Part shown: one piece after another, positions 45,288-53,750 of the stretch
Layout of the letters: every line of letters starts with the position of its first letter
How positions within the stretch are numbered: the first letter of the stretch is position 1
Assembly (NCBI RefSeq): GCF_002113025.1
Contig: NZ_NEJH01000004.1
Coordinates: forward strand, 372,001-436,000
Reading direction: 5' to 3'
Length of the DNA stretch: 64,000 nt
Origin: Pseudomonas sp. B28(2017)
Lineage (GTDB): Bacteria > Pseudomonadota > Gammaproteobacteria > Pseudomonadales > Pseudomonadaceae
Made by a program: the position numbers and the translations under genes
Notes under the pieces: model-generated
What the model saw: the letters and a program-made list of their open reading frames with translations, nothing else
Databases searched by the model: none
Told to the model about the DNA's origin: nothing

Positions 45288-46074
45288 ATTGGGGCCCATC
45301 GGCATCTACCACCGGGTAGTGGTCTATCTGCTGTTCGCCATTCTGTTGTTGCCGCTGCTCGGCACCTTTATCTATTCGATTTCCAGCAGTTGGTCGGCCA
45401 CCATCCTGCCCAGCGGTTTCAGCATCAAATGGTATGTGCATCTGTGGAGCGATCCGCGTTTCCTGCAAGCGTTCGGGCAATCGCTGCTGGTTTGCGTTGG
45501 TTCATTGATTCTTTCGGTGGTGCTGATTCTGCCGCTGCTGTTCGTGGTGCATTACCACTTCCCGAAACTCGATGCGCTGATGAACATCCTGATCCTGCTG
45601 CCTTTCGCCGTGCCGCCGGTGGTGTCGTCGGTGGGGCTGTTGCAGCTCTACGGTTCCGGGCCGTTCGCCATGGTTGGCACGCCGTGGATCCTGATCGGCT
45701 GCTACTTCACCGTGGCACTGCCGTTCATGTACCGGGCGATCACCAACAACCTGCAAGCGATCAACCTGCACGACCTGATGGACGCCGCCCAGCTGCTCGG
45801 CGCCAGCACTTTTCAGGCGGCGATCCTGGTGGTGCTGCCGAACCTGCGCAAAGGCCTGATGGTGGCGTTGCTGCTGTCGTTCTCGTTCCTGTTCGGTGAG
45901 TTCGTCTTCGCCAATATCCTCGTCGGCACCCGCTACGAAACCCTGCAGGTCTACCTCAACAACATGCGCAACAGCAGCGGCCACTTCACCAGTGCGCTGG
46001 TGATTTCCTACTTCTTTTTCGTGCTGGTTCTGACCTGGGCGGCCAATATCTTGAACAAGGACAAAAGCGAATGA
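45274..46074 (+). CDS. ABC transporter permease 2
   Basis: A 266-residue permease with six hydrophobic segments, overlapping permease 1 by 14 bases. The ATPase-contact loop is DLMDAAQLLGASTFQAAI (near residue 168). The architecture is that of the polyamine/iron-type (CysTW/PotBC-like) permease pairs. Confidence 0.93.
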   Translation: MSRAELGPIGIYHRVVVYLLFAILLLPLLGTFIYSISSSWSATILPSGFSIKWYVHLWSDPRFLQAFGQSLLVCVGSLILSVVLILPLLFVVHYHFPKLDALMNILILLPFAVPPVVSSVGLLQLYGSGPFAMVGTPWILIGCYFTVALPFMYRAITNNLQAINLHDLMDAAQLLGASTFQAAILVVLPNLRKGLMVALLLSFSFLFGEFVFANILVGTRYETLQVYLNNMRNSSGHFTSALVISYFFFVLVLTWAANILNKDKSE

Positions 46075-47060
46075 GCTATGTCAGCGTCCAACATCTGCAA
46101 AAGAATTACGCGGGCACCACGGTGTTCAGCGACATCAATTGCGAAATTCAAAAGGGTGAGTTCGTCACCTTGCTCGGCCCGTCCGGATGCGGCAAATCCA
46201 CGCTACTGCGCTGCATCGCCGGCCTGACCTCGGTGGATGGTGGCAAGATCCTGCTCGATGGTGTCGATATCGTGCCATTGAGCCCGCAGAAACGCGGGAT
46301 TGGCATGGTGTTCCAGAGTTATGCGCTGTTCCCCAACATGACCGTCGAGCAGAACGTCGCCTTCGGTTTGCGCATGCAGAAGGTCAACGCCGACGATAGC
46401 CAGAAACGCGTCGCCGAAGTGCTGAAACTGGTGGAGCTGCATGATTTTGCCGCCCGCTATCCGCATCAGCTGTCCGGCGGCCAATGCCAACGTGTCGCCC
46501 TCGCCCGTTCGCTGGTGACCCGACCACGGCTATTGTTGCTGGACGAACCGCTGTCGGCCCTCGATGCGCGTATCCGCAAGCACCTGCGCGAACAGATCCG
46601 TCAGATCCAGCGCGAACTGGGCCTGACCACGATTTTCGTCACACACGATCAGGAAGAAGCCCTGACCATGTCTGACCGGATTTTCCTGATGAATCAGGGA
46701 AAAATCGTACAAAGCGGCGACGCCGAAACCCTCTATACCGCACCGGCGGATGTGTTCGCCGCCGGTTTTATCGGCAACTACAATCTGCTGGACGCCGACA
46801 GCGCCTCGAAGCTGCTGCAGCGGCCAATCAACAAACGCATCGCCATTCGCCCGGAAGCCATCGAGTTGAGCCTGAACGGTGAACTCGAAGCGCTGGTGCG
46901 CAGCCACAGCCTGCTGGGCAACGTGATTCGCTACCGGATCGAAGCCCGGGGCGTGGAGTTGGTGGTGGATGTGCTCAACCGTTCGGCCTCCGATCTGCAC
47001 CCCGATGGTCAGCGCCTGGCGCTTTCCATCGATCCGACGGCCCTGTGTGAGGTAGCCTGA
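46071..47060 (+). CDS. ABC transporter ATP-binding protein
   Basis: A 329-residue ATPase. Walker A is LLGPSGCGKSTLLRCIAG (near residue 32), the Q-loop is GMVFQSYALFPNMTV, the signature LSGGQCQRVALARSL near 138, and Walker B LLLLDEPLSALDARIRKHL near 160. A C-terminal TOBE-like regulatory region follows (IRPEAIELSLNG). It overlaps permease 2 by four bases (ATGA) and completes the importer. Confidence 0.95.
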   Translation: MSYVSVQHLQKNYAGTTVFSDINCEIQKGEFVTLLGPSGCGKSTLLRCIAGLTSVDGGKILLDGVDIVPLSPQKRGIGMVFQSYALFPNMTVEQNVAFGLRMQKVNADDSQKRVAEVLKLVELHDFAARYPHQLSGGQCQRVALARSLVTRPRLLLLDEPLSALDARIRKHLREQIRQIQRELGLTTIFVTHDQEEALTMSDRIFLMNQGKIVQSGDAETLYTAPADVFAAGFIGNYNLLDADSASKLLQRPINKRIAIRPEAIELSLNGELEALVRSHSLLGNVIRYRIEARGVELVVDVLNRSASDLHPDGQRLALSIDPTALCEVA

Positions 47061-47094
47061 TGCCTATGCTTATCCTGAAGAGAGAACTGCACTG

Positions 47095-47748
47095 ATGGCC
47101 CTGGCAATTTTTGATCTGGACGAAACCCTGATCCACGGCGACTGCGCCTCACTGTGGAGCGAGCAAATGGTCCGCCTCGGCTGGGTCGACAGCGAATCCT
47201 TCCTGCGTCGTGACAAGGAGTTGATGGATGCCTACGGCCGAGGCCACCTGGCGATGGAGGACTATATGGCCTTCAGCCTGGAACCCTTGATCGGCCGCAC
47301 ACCCGAAGAAGTCGAGCATCTGGTCGGCCCCTGGGTGGAAGACGTCATCGAACCGATCATCTTCAGCGACGCCACCAAAGCCATCGCCGCCCATCGCAAG
47401 GCCGGCGACCGAATCCTGGTGATCTCGGCCTCGGGGGTACATCTGGTCAAGCCGATTGCCGAGCGCCTGGGTATCGACGAGATTCTCGGCATTGAGCTGG
47501 AAGTGGTACACGGTGCTTATACCGGCAACACCGTCGGCACCCTGACCTACCGCGAAGGCAAGATCACCCGCTTGCTGGAATGGCTGGATGCAGAAGAGGA
47601 GAACCTCGAAGGCGCGAGTTTCTATTCCGACTCACGCAACGACCTGCCGCTGTTGCTGAAGGTGGACTTCCCCCACGTGGTCAACCCGGATCCGGTGCTG
47701 CGCGAGCAGGCCGAAAAGGCTGGCTGGCCGATCCATCTCTGGAAATAA
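47095..47748 (+). CDS. HAD-family phosphatase (HAD-IB, SerB-like)
   Basis: A 217-residue phosphatase. Motif I is AIFDLDETLIHGDCASLW (Asp7/Asp9), motif II ILVISASGVH (near residue 120), and motif IV YSDSRNDLPLLLKV (near 180). This is the class that contains phosphoserine phosphatase and related small-molecule phosphatases. It follows the ABC ATPase by 34 bases and may finish dephosphorylation of the imported compound; a housekeeping role is also possible. Confidence 0.9.
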   Translation: MALAIFDLDETLIHGDCASLWSEQMVRLGWVDSESFLRRDKELMDAYGRGHLAMEDYMAFSLEPLIGRTPEEVEHLVGPWVEDVIEPIIFSDATKAIAAHRKAGDRILVISASGVHLVKPIAERLGIDEILGIELEVVHGAYTGNTVGTLTYREGKITRLLEWLDAEEENLEGASFYSDSRNDLPLLLKVDFPHVVNPDPVLREQAEKAGWPIHLWK

Positions 47749-47758
47749 CCCGGATCCC

Positions 47759-47788
47759 CTGTGGGAGCGAGCAAGCTCGCTCCCACAG
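47759..47788. repeat. single REP hairpin between convergent genes
   Basis: CTGTGGGAGCGAGC and its exact inverse GCTCGCTCCCACAG, separated by only AA. It is half of a normal REP doublet. Confidence 0.85.
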
Positions 47789-47800
47789 TATTTTGTGTTG

Positions 47801-48763
47801 TCAGCTCAAGCTTTCATCAATCACCAGCACCACCTTCCCCGCCACGGTATTACTCGCCAACTCGGCAAACGCCGCCTCGGCATCCTTGATCGGGAAGACC
47901 CTGGCCAGTTGCGGGCTCAAGCGCCCCTCGGCAAACAACGGCCACACATGCTGGCTCAGGTCGCTGAACAGATCGGCCTTGAATTGATCATCACGGCTGC
48001 GCAACGTCGAACCCAGCAACTGCACTCGCTTGGCCAGCACCTGGGCCAGGTCCAGTTTGGCCTCGCGCCCGCCCATCAGACCGATCAGCACCCAACGGCC
48101 ATCCTGCGCGAGCAGCTTGAGGTTCAACGCCGCATAATTGCCACCCACCGGGTCGAGTATCACGTCGAACGGCCCGAGGTCCCGCAGGCTCTCCAGATCA
48201 TCGTTACGCACCACGCCGCCCTGGGCGCCCAGCGCTTCGCAGTATGCCAGTCGCTCGGCGGAGCCGACGCTGACCCAACACGGGTTACCGAAGGCCTTGC
48301 ACAGCTGAATGGCCGCTGAACCAATTCCACTTGCACCGGCGTGCAGAAGAACTTTCTGACCCGGCTTGAGCGCCGCCAGTTGAAACAGATTCAGCCAGAC
48401 CGTTGCATAAACTTCGGGCAATGCCGCCGCTTCGACCAGTGACATTCCGTCGGGAACCGGCAATACATGCCGCCCGTCGACAACCACCTCTTCGGCCATC
48501 CCGCCCCCGGCCAGCAAGGCGCAAACCCGATCGCCAACCTGCCAGGAAGACCCGGCGCCGACCTCGCTGATCACACCGGAGCACTCTAGACCAAGCACCT
48601 GGCTGGCCCCTGGCGGTGGCGGATAAAGGCCGGCCTTCTGCAACAAATCGGCGCGATTGAGGCCCGATGCCGCCACTCGAATACGAACTTGTCCTACATC
48701 GCACGCAGGACTGGGCTCATCAACCCATACCACTTGACCGTCAACGCCTTGCAATGCTTTCAC
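47801..48763 (-). CDS. NAD(P)H-quinone oxidoreductase, zinc-type MDR family
   Basis: A 320-residue medium-chain reductase without the zinc-binding cysteines, as in quinone oxidoreductases. It opens MKALQGVDGQVVWVDEPSPA. The nucleotide-binding motif is VLLHAGASGIGSAAIQLCKA (near residue 140), with ASGLNRADLLQKAGLYPPPP near 32. Predicted to reduce quinones or enones with NADPH in the cytoplasm. Divergent from prc. Confidence 0.93.
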   Translation of the reverse strand: MKALQGVDGQVVWVDEPSPACDVGQVRIRVAASGLNRADLLQKAGLYPPPPGASQVLGLECSGVISEVGAGSSWQVGDRVCALLAGGGMAEEVVVDGRHVLPVPDGMSLVEAAALPEVYATVWLNLFQLAALKPGQKVLLHAGASGIGSAAIQLCKAFGNPCWVSVGSAERLAYCEALGAQGGVVRNDDLESLRDLGPFDVILDPVGGNYAALNLKLLAQDGRWVLIGLMGGREAKLDLAQVLAKRVQLLGSTLRSRDDQFKADLFSDLSQHVWPLFAEGRLSPQLARVFPIKDAEAAFAELASNTVAGKVVLVIDESLS

Positions 48764-48789
48764 AGTGCCTCCATAGTGAGTCTGGACTG

Positions 48790-48817
48790 AGCCCGAAGCT
48801 GTAGCGCCGGGCTTTTT
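48790..48817 (+). terminator. plus-strand terminator upstream of prc
   Basis: AGCCCG and CGGGCT pair around an eleven-base loop, followed by TTTTT. The nearest upstream gene is on the other strand. A second stem (ACCGGTTC/GAACCGG, 48828-48847) follows before prc. Confidence 0.6.
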
Positions 48818-48901
48818 GCATTATGCGACCGGTTCCCAAAGAACCGGCGACTTCAAAGACGGCCTAATATGCGTTATCAATTGTCCCCGCGTCGAATCAG
48901 C

Positions 48902-50983
48902 ATGAAGCATCTGTTCCCCAGCACTGCCCTCGCCTTATTCATCGGTATCGGCTTGCTGCCGATGTCGAGCAATACATTCGCAGCCAATAGCTGGGACAAG
49001 CTTCAACCCGATCGTGACGAAGTGATCGCCAGTCTGAACGTCGTGGAGTTGCTCAAACGCCACCACTACAGCAAGCCGCCACTCGATGACGCACGCTCGG
49101 TGATCATCTACGACAGCTACCTCAAGCTGCTGGATCCGTCGCGCAGCTACTTCATGGCCAGCGACATTGCCGAATTCGACAAGTGGAAGACCCAGTTCGA
49201 CGACTTCCTCAAGAGCGGCGACCTGAACGCCGGGTTCACCATCTACAAGCGCTACCTGGACCGCGTAAAGGCGCGTCTGGACTTCGCCCTTGCCGAGCTG
49301 GGCAAAGGCGTCGACAAGATTGACTTCACCACCAGGGAAACCTTGCTGATCGACCGCAAGGACGCCCCTTGGCTCAAGTCCACCGCAGAACTCGACGACC
49401 TGTGGCGCAAACGCGTCAAGGATGAAGTACTGCGAATGAAGATCGCCGGCAAAGAGCCCAAGCAGATCCAGGAAACCCTGACCAAGCGTTACAAGAACCA
49501 GTTGGCACGCCTGGACCAGACCCGATCGGAAGATATCTTCCAGGCGTACATCAACACTTTCGCCATGTCCTACGACCCGCACACCAACTATCTGTCGCCA
49601 GATAACGCGGAGAACTTCGACATCAACATGAGCCTGTCCCTGGAGGGCATCGGCGCAGTGTTGCAGAGCGATAACGACCAGGTGAAAGTCGTGCGCCTGG
49701 TGCCGGCAGGTCCGGCGGACAAGACCAAGCAGGTTGCACCGGCCGACAAGATCATCGGCGTGGCCCAGGGCAACAAGGAAATGGTCGACGTGGTGGGCTG
49801 GCGCCTGGATGAAGTGGTCAAGCTGATTCGCGGTCCGAAGGGCACCGTGGTGCGCCTGGAAGTCATCCCGGCCAGCAATGCGCCGAACGACCAGACCAGC
49901 AAGATCGTGCCGATCACCCGTGAAGCGGTGAAGCTCGAAGACCAGGCCGTGAAGAAATCGGTACTGAACCTGAAACAGGACGGCAAGGACTACAAGCTCG
50001 GCATCATCGAAATCCCGGCATTCTATCTGGACTTCAAGGCCTTCCGTGCCGGCGACCCGGATTACAAGAGCACCACCCGCGACGTCAAGAAACTGCTGAC
50101 CGAGTTGCAGAAAGAGAAAGTCGACGGCGTGGTCATCGACCTGCGCAACAACGGTGGCGGTTCCTTGCAAGAGGCCACCGAGCTGACCAGCCTGTTCATC
50201 GACAAAGGCCCGACCGTGCTCGTGCGCAACGCCGATGGCCGGGTCGATGTCCTGGAAGATGAAAACCCGGGTGCGTTCTACAAAGGCCCGATGGCGCTGC
50301 TGGTCAACCGCCTGTCCGCCTCGGCTTCGGAGATCTTTGCCGGTGCCATGCAGGACTACCACCGCGCACTGATCATCGGCGGCCAGACCTTTGGCAAAGG
50401 CACCGTGCAGACCATTCAGCCGCTCAACCATGGCGAGCTGAAACTGACCCTGGCCAAGTTCTACCGGGTTTCCGGGCAGAGCACCCAGCATCAGGGCGTC
50501 TTGCCGGACATCGATTACCCGTCGATCATCGACACCAAGGAAATCGGTGAAAGCGCCCTGCCGGAAGCCATGCCGTGGGACACAATCAAAGCTGCAATCA
50601 AGCCTGCAGTGGATCCGTTCAAGCCATACATTTCGCAGCTCAAGTCCGAGCATGACGGGCGTACGGCCAAAGATGCGGAGTTCGTGTTCATCCGCGACAA
50701 GCTGGCCCTGGCGCAGAAACTGATGGCCGAAAAAACCGTCAGCCTCAATGAAGCCGAGCGTCGCGCCCAGCACGCCGACATCGAAGCCAAACAGCTGACC
50801 ATGGAAAACATCCGTCGCAAGGCCAAGGGCGAAGAACCGCTCAAAGAGCTGAAGAAAGAAGACGAGGACGCCATTGCGGCCGAGGATGCCAAGACCAAAC
50901 CGGAAGACGATGCCTACCTGAGCGAAACCGGGCGAATTCTGCTGGACTACCTGAAACTCAACACGGCAGTGGCCAAGCACTGA
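48902..50983 (+). CDS. prc: tail-specific (C-terminal processing) periplasmic protease
   Basis: A 693-residue S41 protease from the chosen ATG; an ATG eleven codons upstream (48869) is the alternative. A signal peptide (MKHLFPSTALALFIGIGLLP) ends near NTFAANS. A PDZ domain lies around residues 230-310 (MSLSLEGIGAVLQ onward). The catalytic Ser/Lys dyad is in RLSASASEIFAGAMQD (near 480) and GGQTFGKGTVQTIQPL (near 505). A charged C-terminal region (DUF3340-like) follows. In P. aeruginosa the homologue (AlgO/Prc) degrades truncated MucA. Confidence 0.96.
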   Translation: MKHLFPSTALALFIGIGLLPMSSNTFAANSWDKLQPDRDEVIASLNVVELLKRHHYSKPPLDDARSVIIYDSYLKLLDPSRSYFMASDIAEFDKWKTQFDDFLKSGDLNAGFTIYKRYLDRVKARLDFALAELGKGVDKIDFTTRETLLIDRKDAPWLKSTAELDDLWRKRVKDEVLRMKIAGKEPKQIQETLTKRYKNQLARLDQTRSEDIFQAYINTFAMSYDPHTNYLSPDNAENFDINMSLSLEGIGAVLQSDNDQVKVVRLVPAGPADKTKQVAPADKIIGVAQGNKEMVDVVGWRLDEVVKLIRGPKGTVVRLEVIPASNAPNDQTSKIVPITREAVKLEDQAVKKSVLNLKQDGKDYKLGIIEIPAFYLDFKAFRAGDPDYKSTTRDVKKLLTELQKEKVDGVVIDLRNNGGGSLQEATELTSLFIDKGPTVLVRNADGRVDVLEDENPGAFYKGPMALLVNRLSASASEIFAGAMQDYHRALIIGGQTFGKGTVQTIQPLNHGELKLTLAKFYRVSGQSTQHQGVLPDIDYPSIIDTKEIGESALPEAMPWDTIKAAIKPAVDPFKPYISQLKSEHDGRTAKDAEFVFIRDKLALAQKLMAEKTVSLNEAERRAQHADIEAKQLTMENIRRKAKGEEPLKELKKEDEDAIAAEDAKTKPEDDAYLSETGRILLDYLKLNTAVAKH

Positions 50984-51062
50984 GTTCTTACAAACAATGA
51001 TGGCAATTTAATGCTGACGCTCCCCGGAGCGTCATCATACAGTCATCATTCTGTCGTGAAAT

Positions 51063-51112
51063 AAAGGACCGGGCGTGCCCTTTTTACCAAGGGCACGCCC
51101 GGTCCTTTTTTA
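51063..51112 (+). terminator. strong terminator immediately before the EAL gene
   Basis: AAAGGACCGGGCGTGCCC and GGGCACGCCCGGTCCTTT pair around a ten-base loop, followed by a T-run. It lies 80 bases after prc and ends 15 bases before the next start codon. A smaller perfect hairpin, GACGCTCC/GGAGCGTC, is at 51016-51033. Confidence 0.88.
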
Positions 51113-51127
51113 TCGCCAGAGATCGCC

Positions 51128-52918
51128 ATGACCACGACCGAACAGCTGAGTGCGTTGAGTTCAATCCTGACTCAAAGCGGTTTGCACAGCCTGTTCCAGC
51201 CGATCATCAGCCTCTCTGAGCGGCGCATTCTCGGTTACGAAGCCCTCAGTCGCGGCCCCTCCAACAGCCCTCTGCACTCCCCTGTCGCCCTGTTCGCCGT
51301 CGCCCGCCAGGCAGGACGCCTGAGCGAGCTGGAAATTGCCTGCCGCGAAAGCGCTTGCCGACGCTTCAATGAGCAACAACTGCCCGGCCTGTTGTTCCTT
51401 AACGTCTCTCCGGAATCCCTGCTCGAAGCGGCGCATCAACCGGGGCGTACCCTGCAATTGCTGCAGGACTTCGGCATTCCGCCGAGCCAGGTAGTCATAG
51501 AGCTCACGGAACAGACGCCGACGGATGATTTCCAGCTATTGCAAACCGCCCTGCATCACTATCGGGCGATGGGGTTTTCGATTGCGCTGGACGATCTGGG
51601 GGCGGGCTATTCGAGTTTGCGGCTGTGGTCCGAATTACGGCCGGACTACGTGAAAATCGACCGGCATTTCATTGATGGCATTCATCAGGATGCGCTCAAG
51701 CGCGAATTCGTCGGCTCGATCCTGCAAATCGCCAAGGCCTCGCGGGCGCAAGTCATCGCCGAAGGCATCGAGCTACTCGAAGAGCTCAAGGTGCTGACCG
51801 AAATGGGCGTGGACCTGGTGCAGGGTTACCTGCTCTGCCGCCCCCAGGAAAACCCACCGCGGGATACCCGGGCATTGATGCCCCGACAGGACAGCACCGC
51901 CGTTGTCCTGAGCGAAGACGGAAGCGACCTCAGCGCCCTGCTCAACGAGCAGCCCGCAGTGAACCGGGACACCCCGACCGCCACAGTGCTCGAAGCCTTT
52001 CGCCGCCAGGCCAACCTGAACTCGCTGGCGGTCCTGGATGAACAGGGTCAGCCCTGCGGCATTGTCCATCGTCATTCGCTCTCCGACGCCCTGCTCAAGC
52101 CCTTTGCCACCGACCTGTTCGCGCGCAAGCCCATCAGCCGCCTGATGAGCGATGACTTCCTCGCCGTCGAGTTGAGCCAGTCACTGCAACAAGTCAGCCG
52201 CCTGATCACCAGCCGTGCCCGCCAGCGTATCGAAGAAGATTTCATCATCACCCTCAATGGCGGCTACCTCGGGCTGGGCCGCGTAATTGACGTGCTCAAA
52301 CTGATTACCGAACTGAAGATCCAGCAGGCCCGCTACGCCAACCCGCTGACCTTGCTACCGGGCAACGTACCGATCCAGCAATGCCTGACGCGGCTGCTGC
52401 AACAGCAACGGGAATCGGTGATCTGCTACGTGGACATCGATAGCTTCAAACCCTTCAACGACATCTACGGCTATGGCCGCGGTGACGAAGTCCTGCTGTG
52501 CCTGGCGCAATGCCTGATCGACCGCGTCGACCCGTCCCGCGACTTTGTCGGCCACATCGGCGGTGACGATTTCCTGCTGGTGCTCGGCCCGGAAGACTGG
52601 CGCAAACGCTTGAACCAGTTGCTTGAAGACTTCCAGAGCCAGTGTCGGCGCTTCTACCGCAGCGAGCACCTGGAAGCCGGCTGCTTCATCGCACCGAATC
52701 GCCAGGGCGTGCGGCAGGAGTTTGCGCTGTTATCGCTATCGATCGGGGTGGTGCATCTGCATCCACAGGCCTGTGCACAACTCGATGCGAGCCAGTTGGC
52801 GGAGATGGCTTCGCAGGCAAAGCACCATGCGAAGAATGTGCAGGGGTATAGCGTGCACGTGATTGATAGTCTGGCGCAGCGGATGGCGTATGGGGAGTTG
52901 TTCGTGGGGCAGCGGTGA
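51128..52918 (+). CDS. EAL-CBS-GGDEF cyclic-di-GMP signalling protein
   Basis: A 596-residue cytoplasmic protein. The EAL domain (about 10-250) keeps the catalytic residues: YEALSRGP, FLNVSPES, VIELTEQTP, ALDDLGAGYSS, YVKIDRHFI, IAEGIE and QGYLLCRP. Two CBS-like segments span about 275-395. The C-terminal GGDEF domain (about 415-590) has GGDDF where GGDEF is usual, and keeps VDIDSFKPFNDIYGYGRGDE. It is probably an active phosphodiesterase whose GGDEF half may be regulatory or still active. Follows prc. Confidence 0.93.
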   Translation: MTTTEQLSALSSILTQSGLHSLFQPIISLSERRILGYEALSRGPSNSPLHSPVALFAVARQAGRLSELEIACRESACRRFNEQQLPGLLFLNVSPESLLEAAHQPGRTLQLLQDFGIPPSQVVIELTEQTPTDDFQLLQTALHHYRAMGFSIALDDLGAGYSSLRLWSELRPDYVKIDRHFIDGIHQDALKREFVGSILQIAKASRAQVIAEGIELLEELKVLTEMGVDLVQGYLLCRPQENPPRDTRALMPRQDSTAVVLSEDGSDLSALLNEQPAVNRDTPTATVLEAFRRQANLNSLAVLDEQGQPCGIVHRHSLSDALLKPFATDLFARKPISRLMSDDFLAVELSQSLQQVSRLITSRARQRIEEDFIITLNGGYLGLGRVIDVLKLITELKIQQARYANPLTLLPGNVPIQQCLTRLLQQQRESVICYVDIDSFKPFNDIYGYGRGDEVLLCLAQCLIDRVDPSRDFVGHIGGDDFLLVLGPEDWRKRLNQLLEDFQSQCRRFYRSEHLEAGCFIAPNRQGVRQEFALLSLSIGVVHLHPQACAQLDASQLAEMASQAKHHAKNVQGYSVHVIDSLAQRMAYGELFVGQR

Positions 52919-52964
52919 TTGGTCTGACGCCTTCGCGAACCTGCTCGCAAAGGCGTCAGACCAA
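52919..52964. repeat. 15-bp perfect inverted repeat with REP-like loop
   Basis: TTGGTCTGACGCCTT and AAGGCGTCAGACCAA flank a 16-base loop (CGCGAACCTGCTCGCA) that resembles the REP core. It starts at the EAL stop codon and ends four bases from the stop of the convergent Sel1 gene. Confidence 0.8.
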
Positions 52965-52967
52965 TCA

Positions 52968-53378
52968 CTAATTATCCAAAGGACCGCGAGACGCCAACTC
53001 TTTGAGTTTTATCTCAGCCAACGGATGCCCAGCCTTGGCAGCCATCCCCCAGAACCGCGCCGCTTCAGCCGGATCCGGAGCCTTGCTCGCCGTCCCGGCC
53101 AGACTGATCACGCCCACTTGATACGCCGCCTTGCCATCGCCCGCCAACGCCGCCAGGCGCAACAAACGCACGCCCTCCTCACGAGCACCGAGGCCGACGC
53201 CACGAAACGCCAGGATGTGCCCATAGAAGCTCTGAGCGCCGACATTGCCCAGGTTGGCCATGCGGGCGAACTGGCCTTCGAGCCAGCGCCAGCCTCGTGG
53301 CTGACGGACAAACCATGACCAGTGAAACAATCGGCGCGCGAGCCAGTAACCGGCCCGTGCCTTGAGTTGTAAAAGCAC
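52968..53378 (-). CDS. Sel1-repeat protein
   Basis: A 136-residue protein with two to three Sel1-like (TPR-type) repeats: NVGAQSFYGHILAFRGVGLG, EGVRLLRLAALAGDGKAAYQ and EAARFWGMAAKAGHPLAEIK. It starts at GTG directly after the TGA of the preceding gene. Sel1 repeats mediate protein contacts. It is the third gene of an HTH-unknown-Sel1 operon. Confidence 0.85.
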   Translation of the reverse strand: MLLQLKARAGYWLARRLFHWSWFVRQPRGWRWLEGQFARMANLGNVGAQSFYGHILAFRGVGLGAREEGVRLLRLAALAGDGKAAYQVGVISLAGTASKAPDPAEAARFWGMAAKAGHPLAEIKLKELASRGPLDN

Positions 53379-53750
53379 TCAGGCCTCGGCCGATTCCGGG
53401 TATTCGTACTCGAACACCCGCACCACTTCCGAAGCGTGCCAGGACGCGGCGGCAACGCCGTCCGACGGCCCGGAAAAACGCCCGAGGCGCTCGACACACT
53501 CAAAGAACCCGGTGCGCGGCAAACGGCTGGCGCCCTGACTGATCACCAGTGAACTGCGCAAAGGTTGCTCCGCCTTGGCATCGAGGGCCGCCAGATGCTC
53601 AAGGGCCGCCGTCAGGGTCTGCATGGCCGGGGTCGGCAACTGCAAACGCTCCAGCAATGCCCGATACGTCAACAGATGGCGCTGGCGACGCGCCTGATCC
53701 AGTTCGCCCAGCAATCCGTCCCAGTGTTGACGACTGATACGTACGCTCAC
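53379..53750 (-). CDS. hypothetical protein coupled to an HTH regulator, 123 aa
   Basis: Not recognised. It begins at GTG (SVRISRQHWDGLLGELDQAR) overlapping the stop of the HTH gene by four bases, a coupling sign. The first 50 residues are helical and charged with RQRHLLTYRALLERLQLPTP, suggesting a small DNA- or protein-binding helical domain; the rest (SSLVISQGASRLPRTGFFEC, EVVRVFEYEYPES) is mixed. A partner or effector of the HTH protein is plausible but unproven. Confidence 0.75.
   Translation of the reverse strand: MSVRISRQHWDGLLGELDQARRQRHLLTYRALLERLQLPTPAMQTLTAALEHLAALDAKAEQPLRSSLVISQGASRLPRTGFFECVERLGRFSGPSDGVAAASWHASEVVRVFEYEYPESAEA

Noticed and set aside
47759..47788. Classical terminator after the HAD phosphatase gene
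   Set aside because: The stem is exact REP sequence with no T-run; annotated as a REP hairpin although it may still affect transcription.
48935..50980. Long open frame (681 codons) antisense to prc
   Set aside because: High G+C in wobble positions keeps the opposite frame open; the prc protein has clear domains and the antisense product has no recognisable motif.
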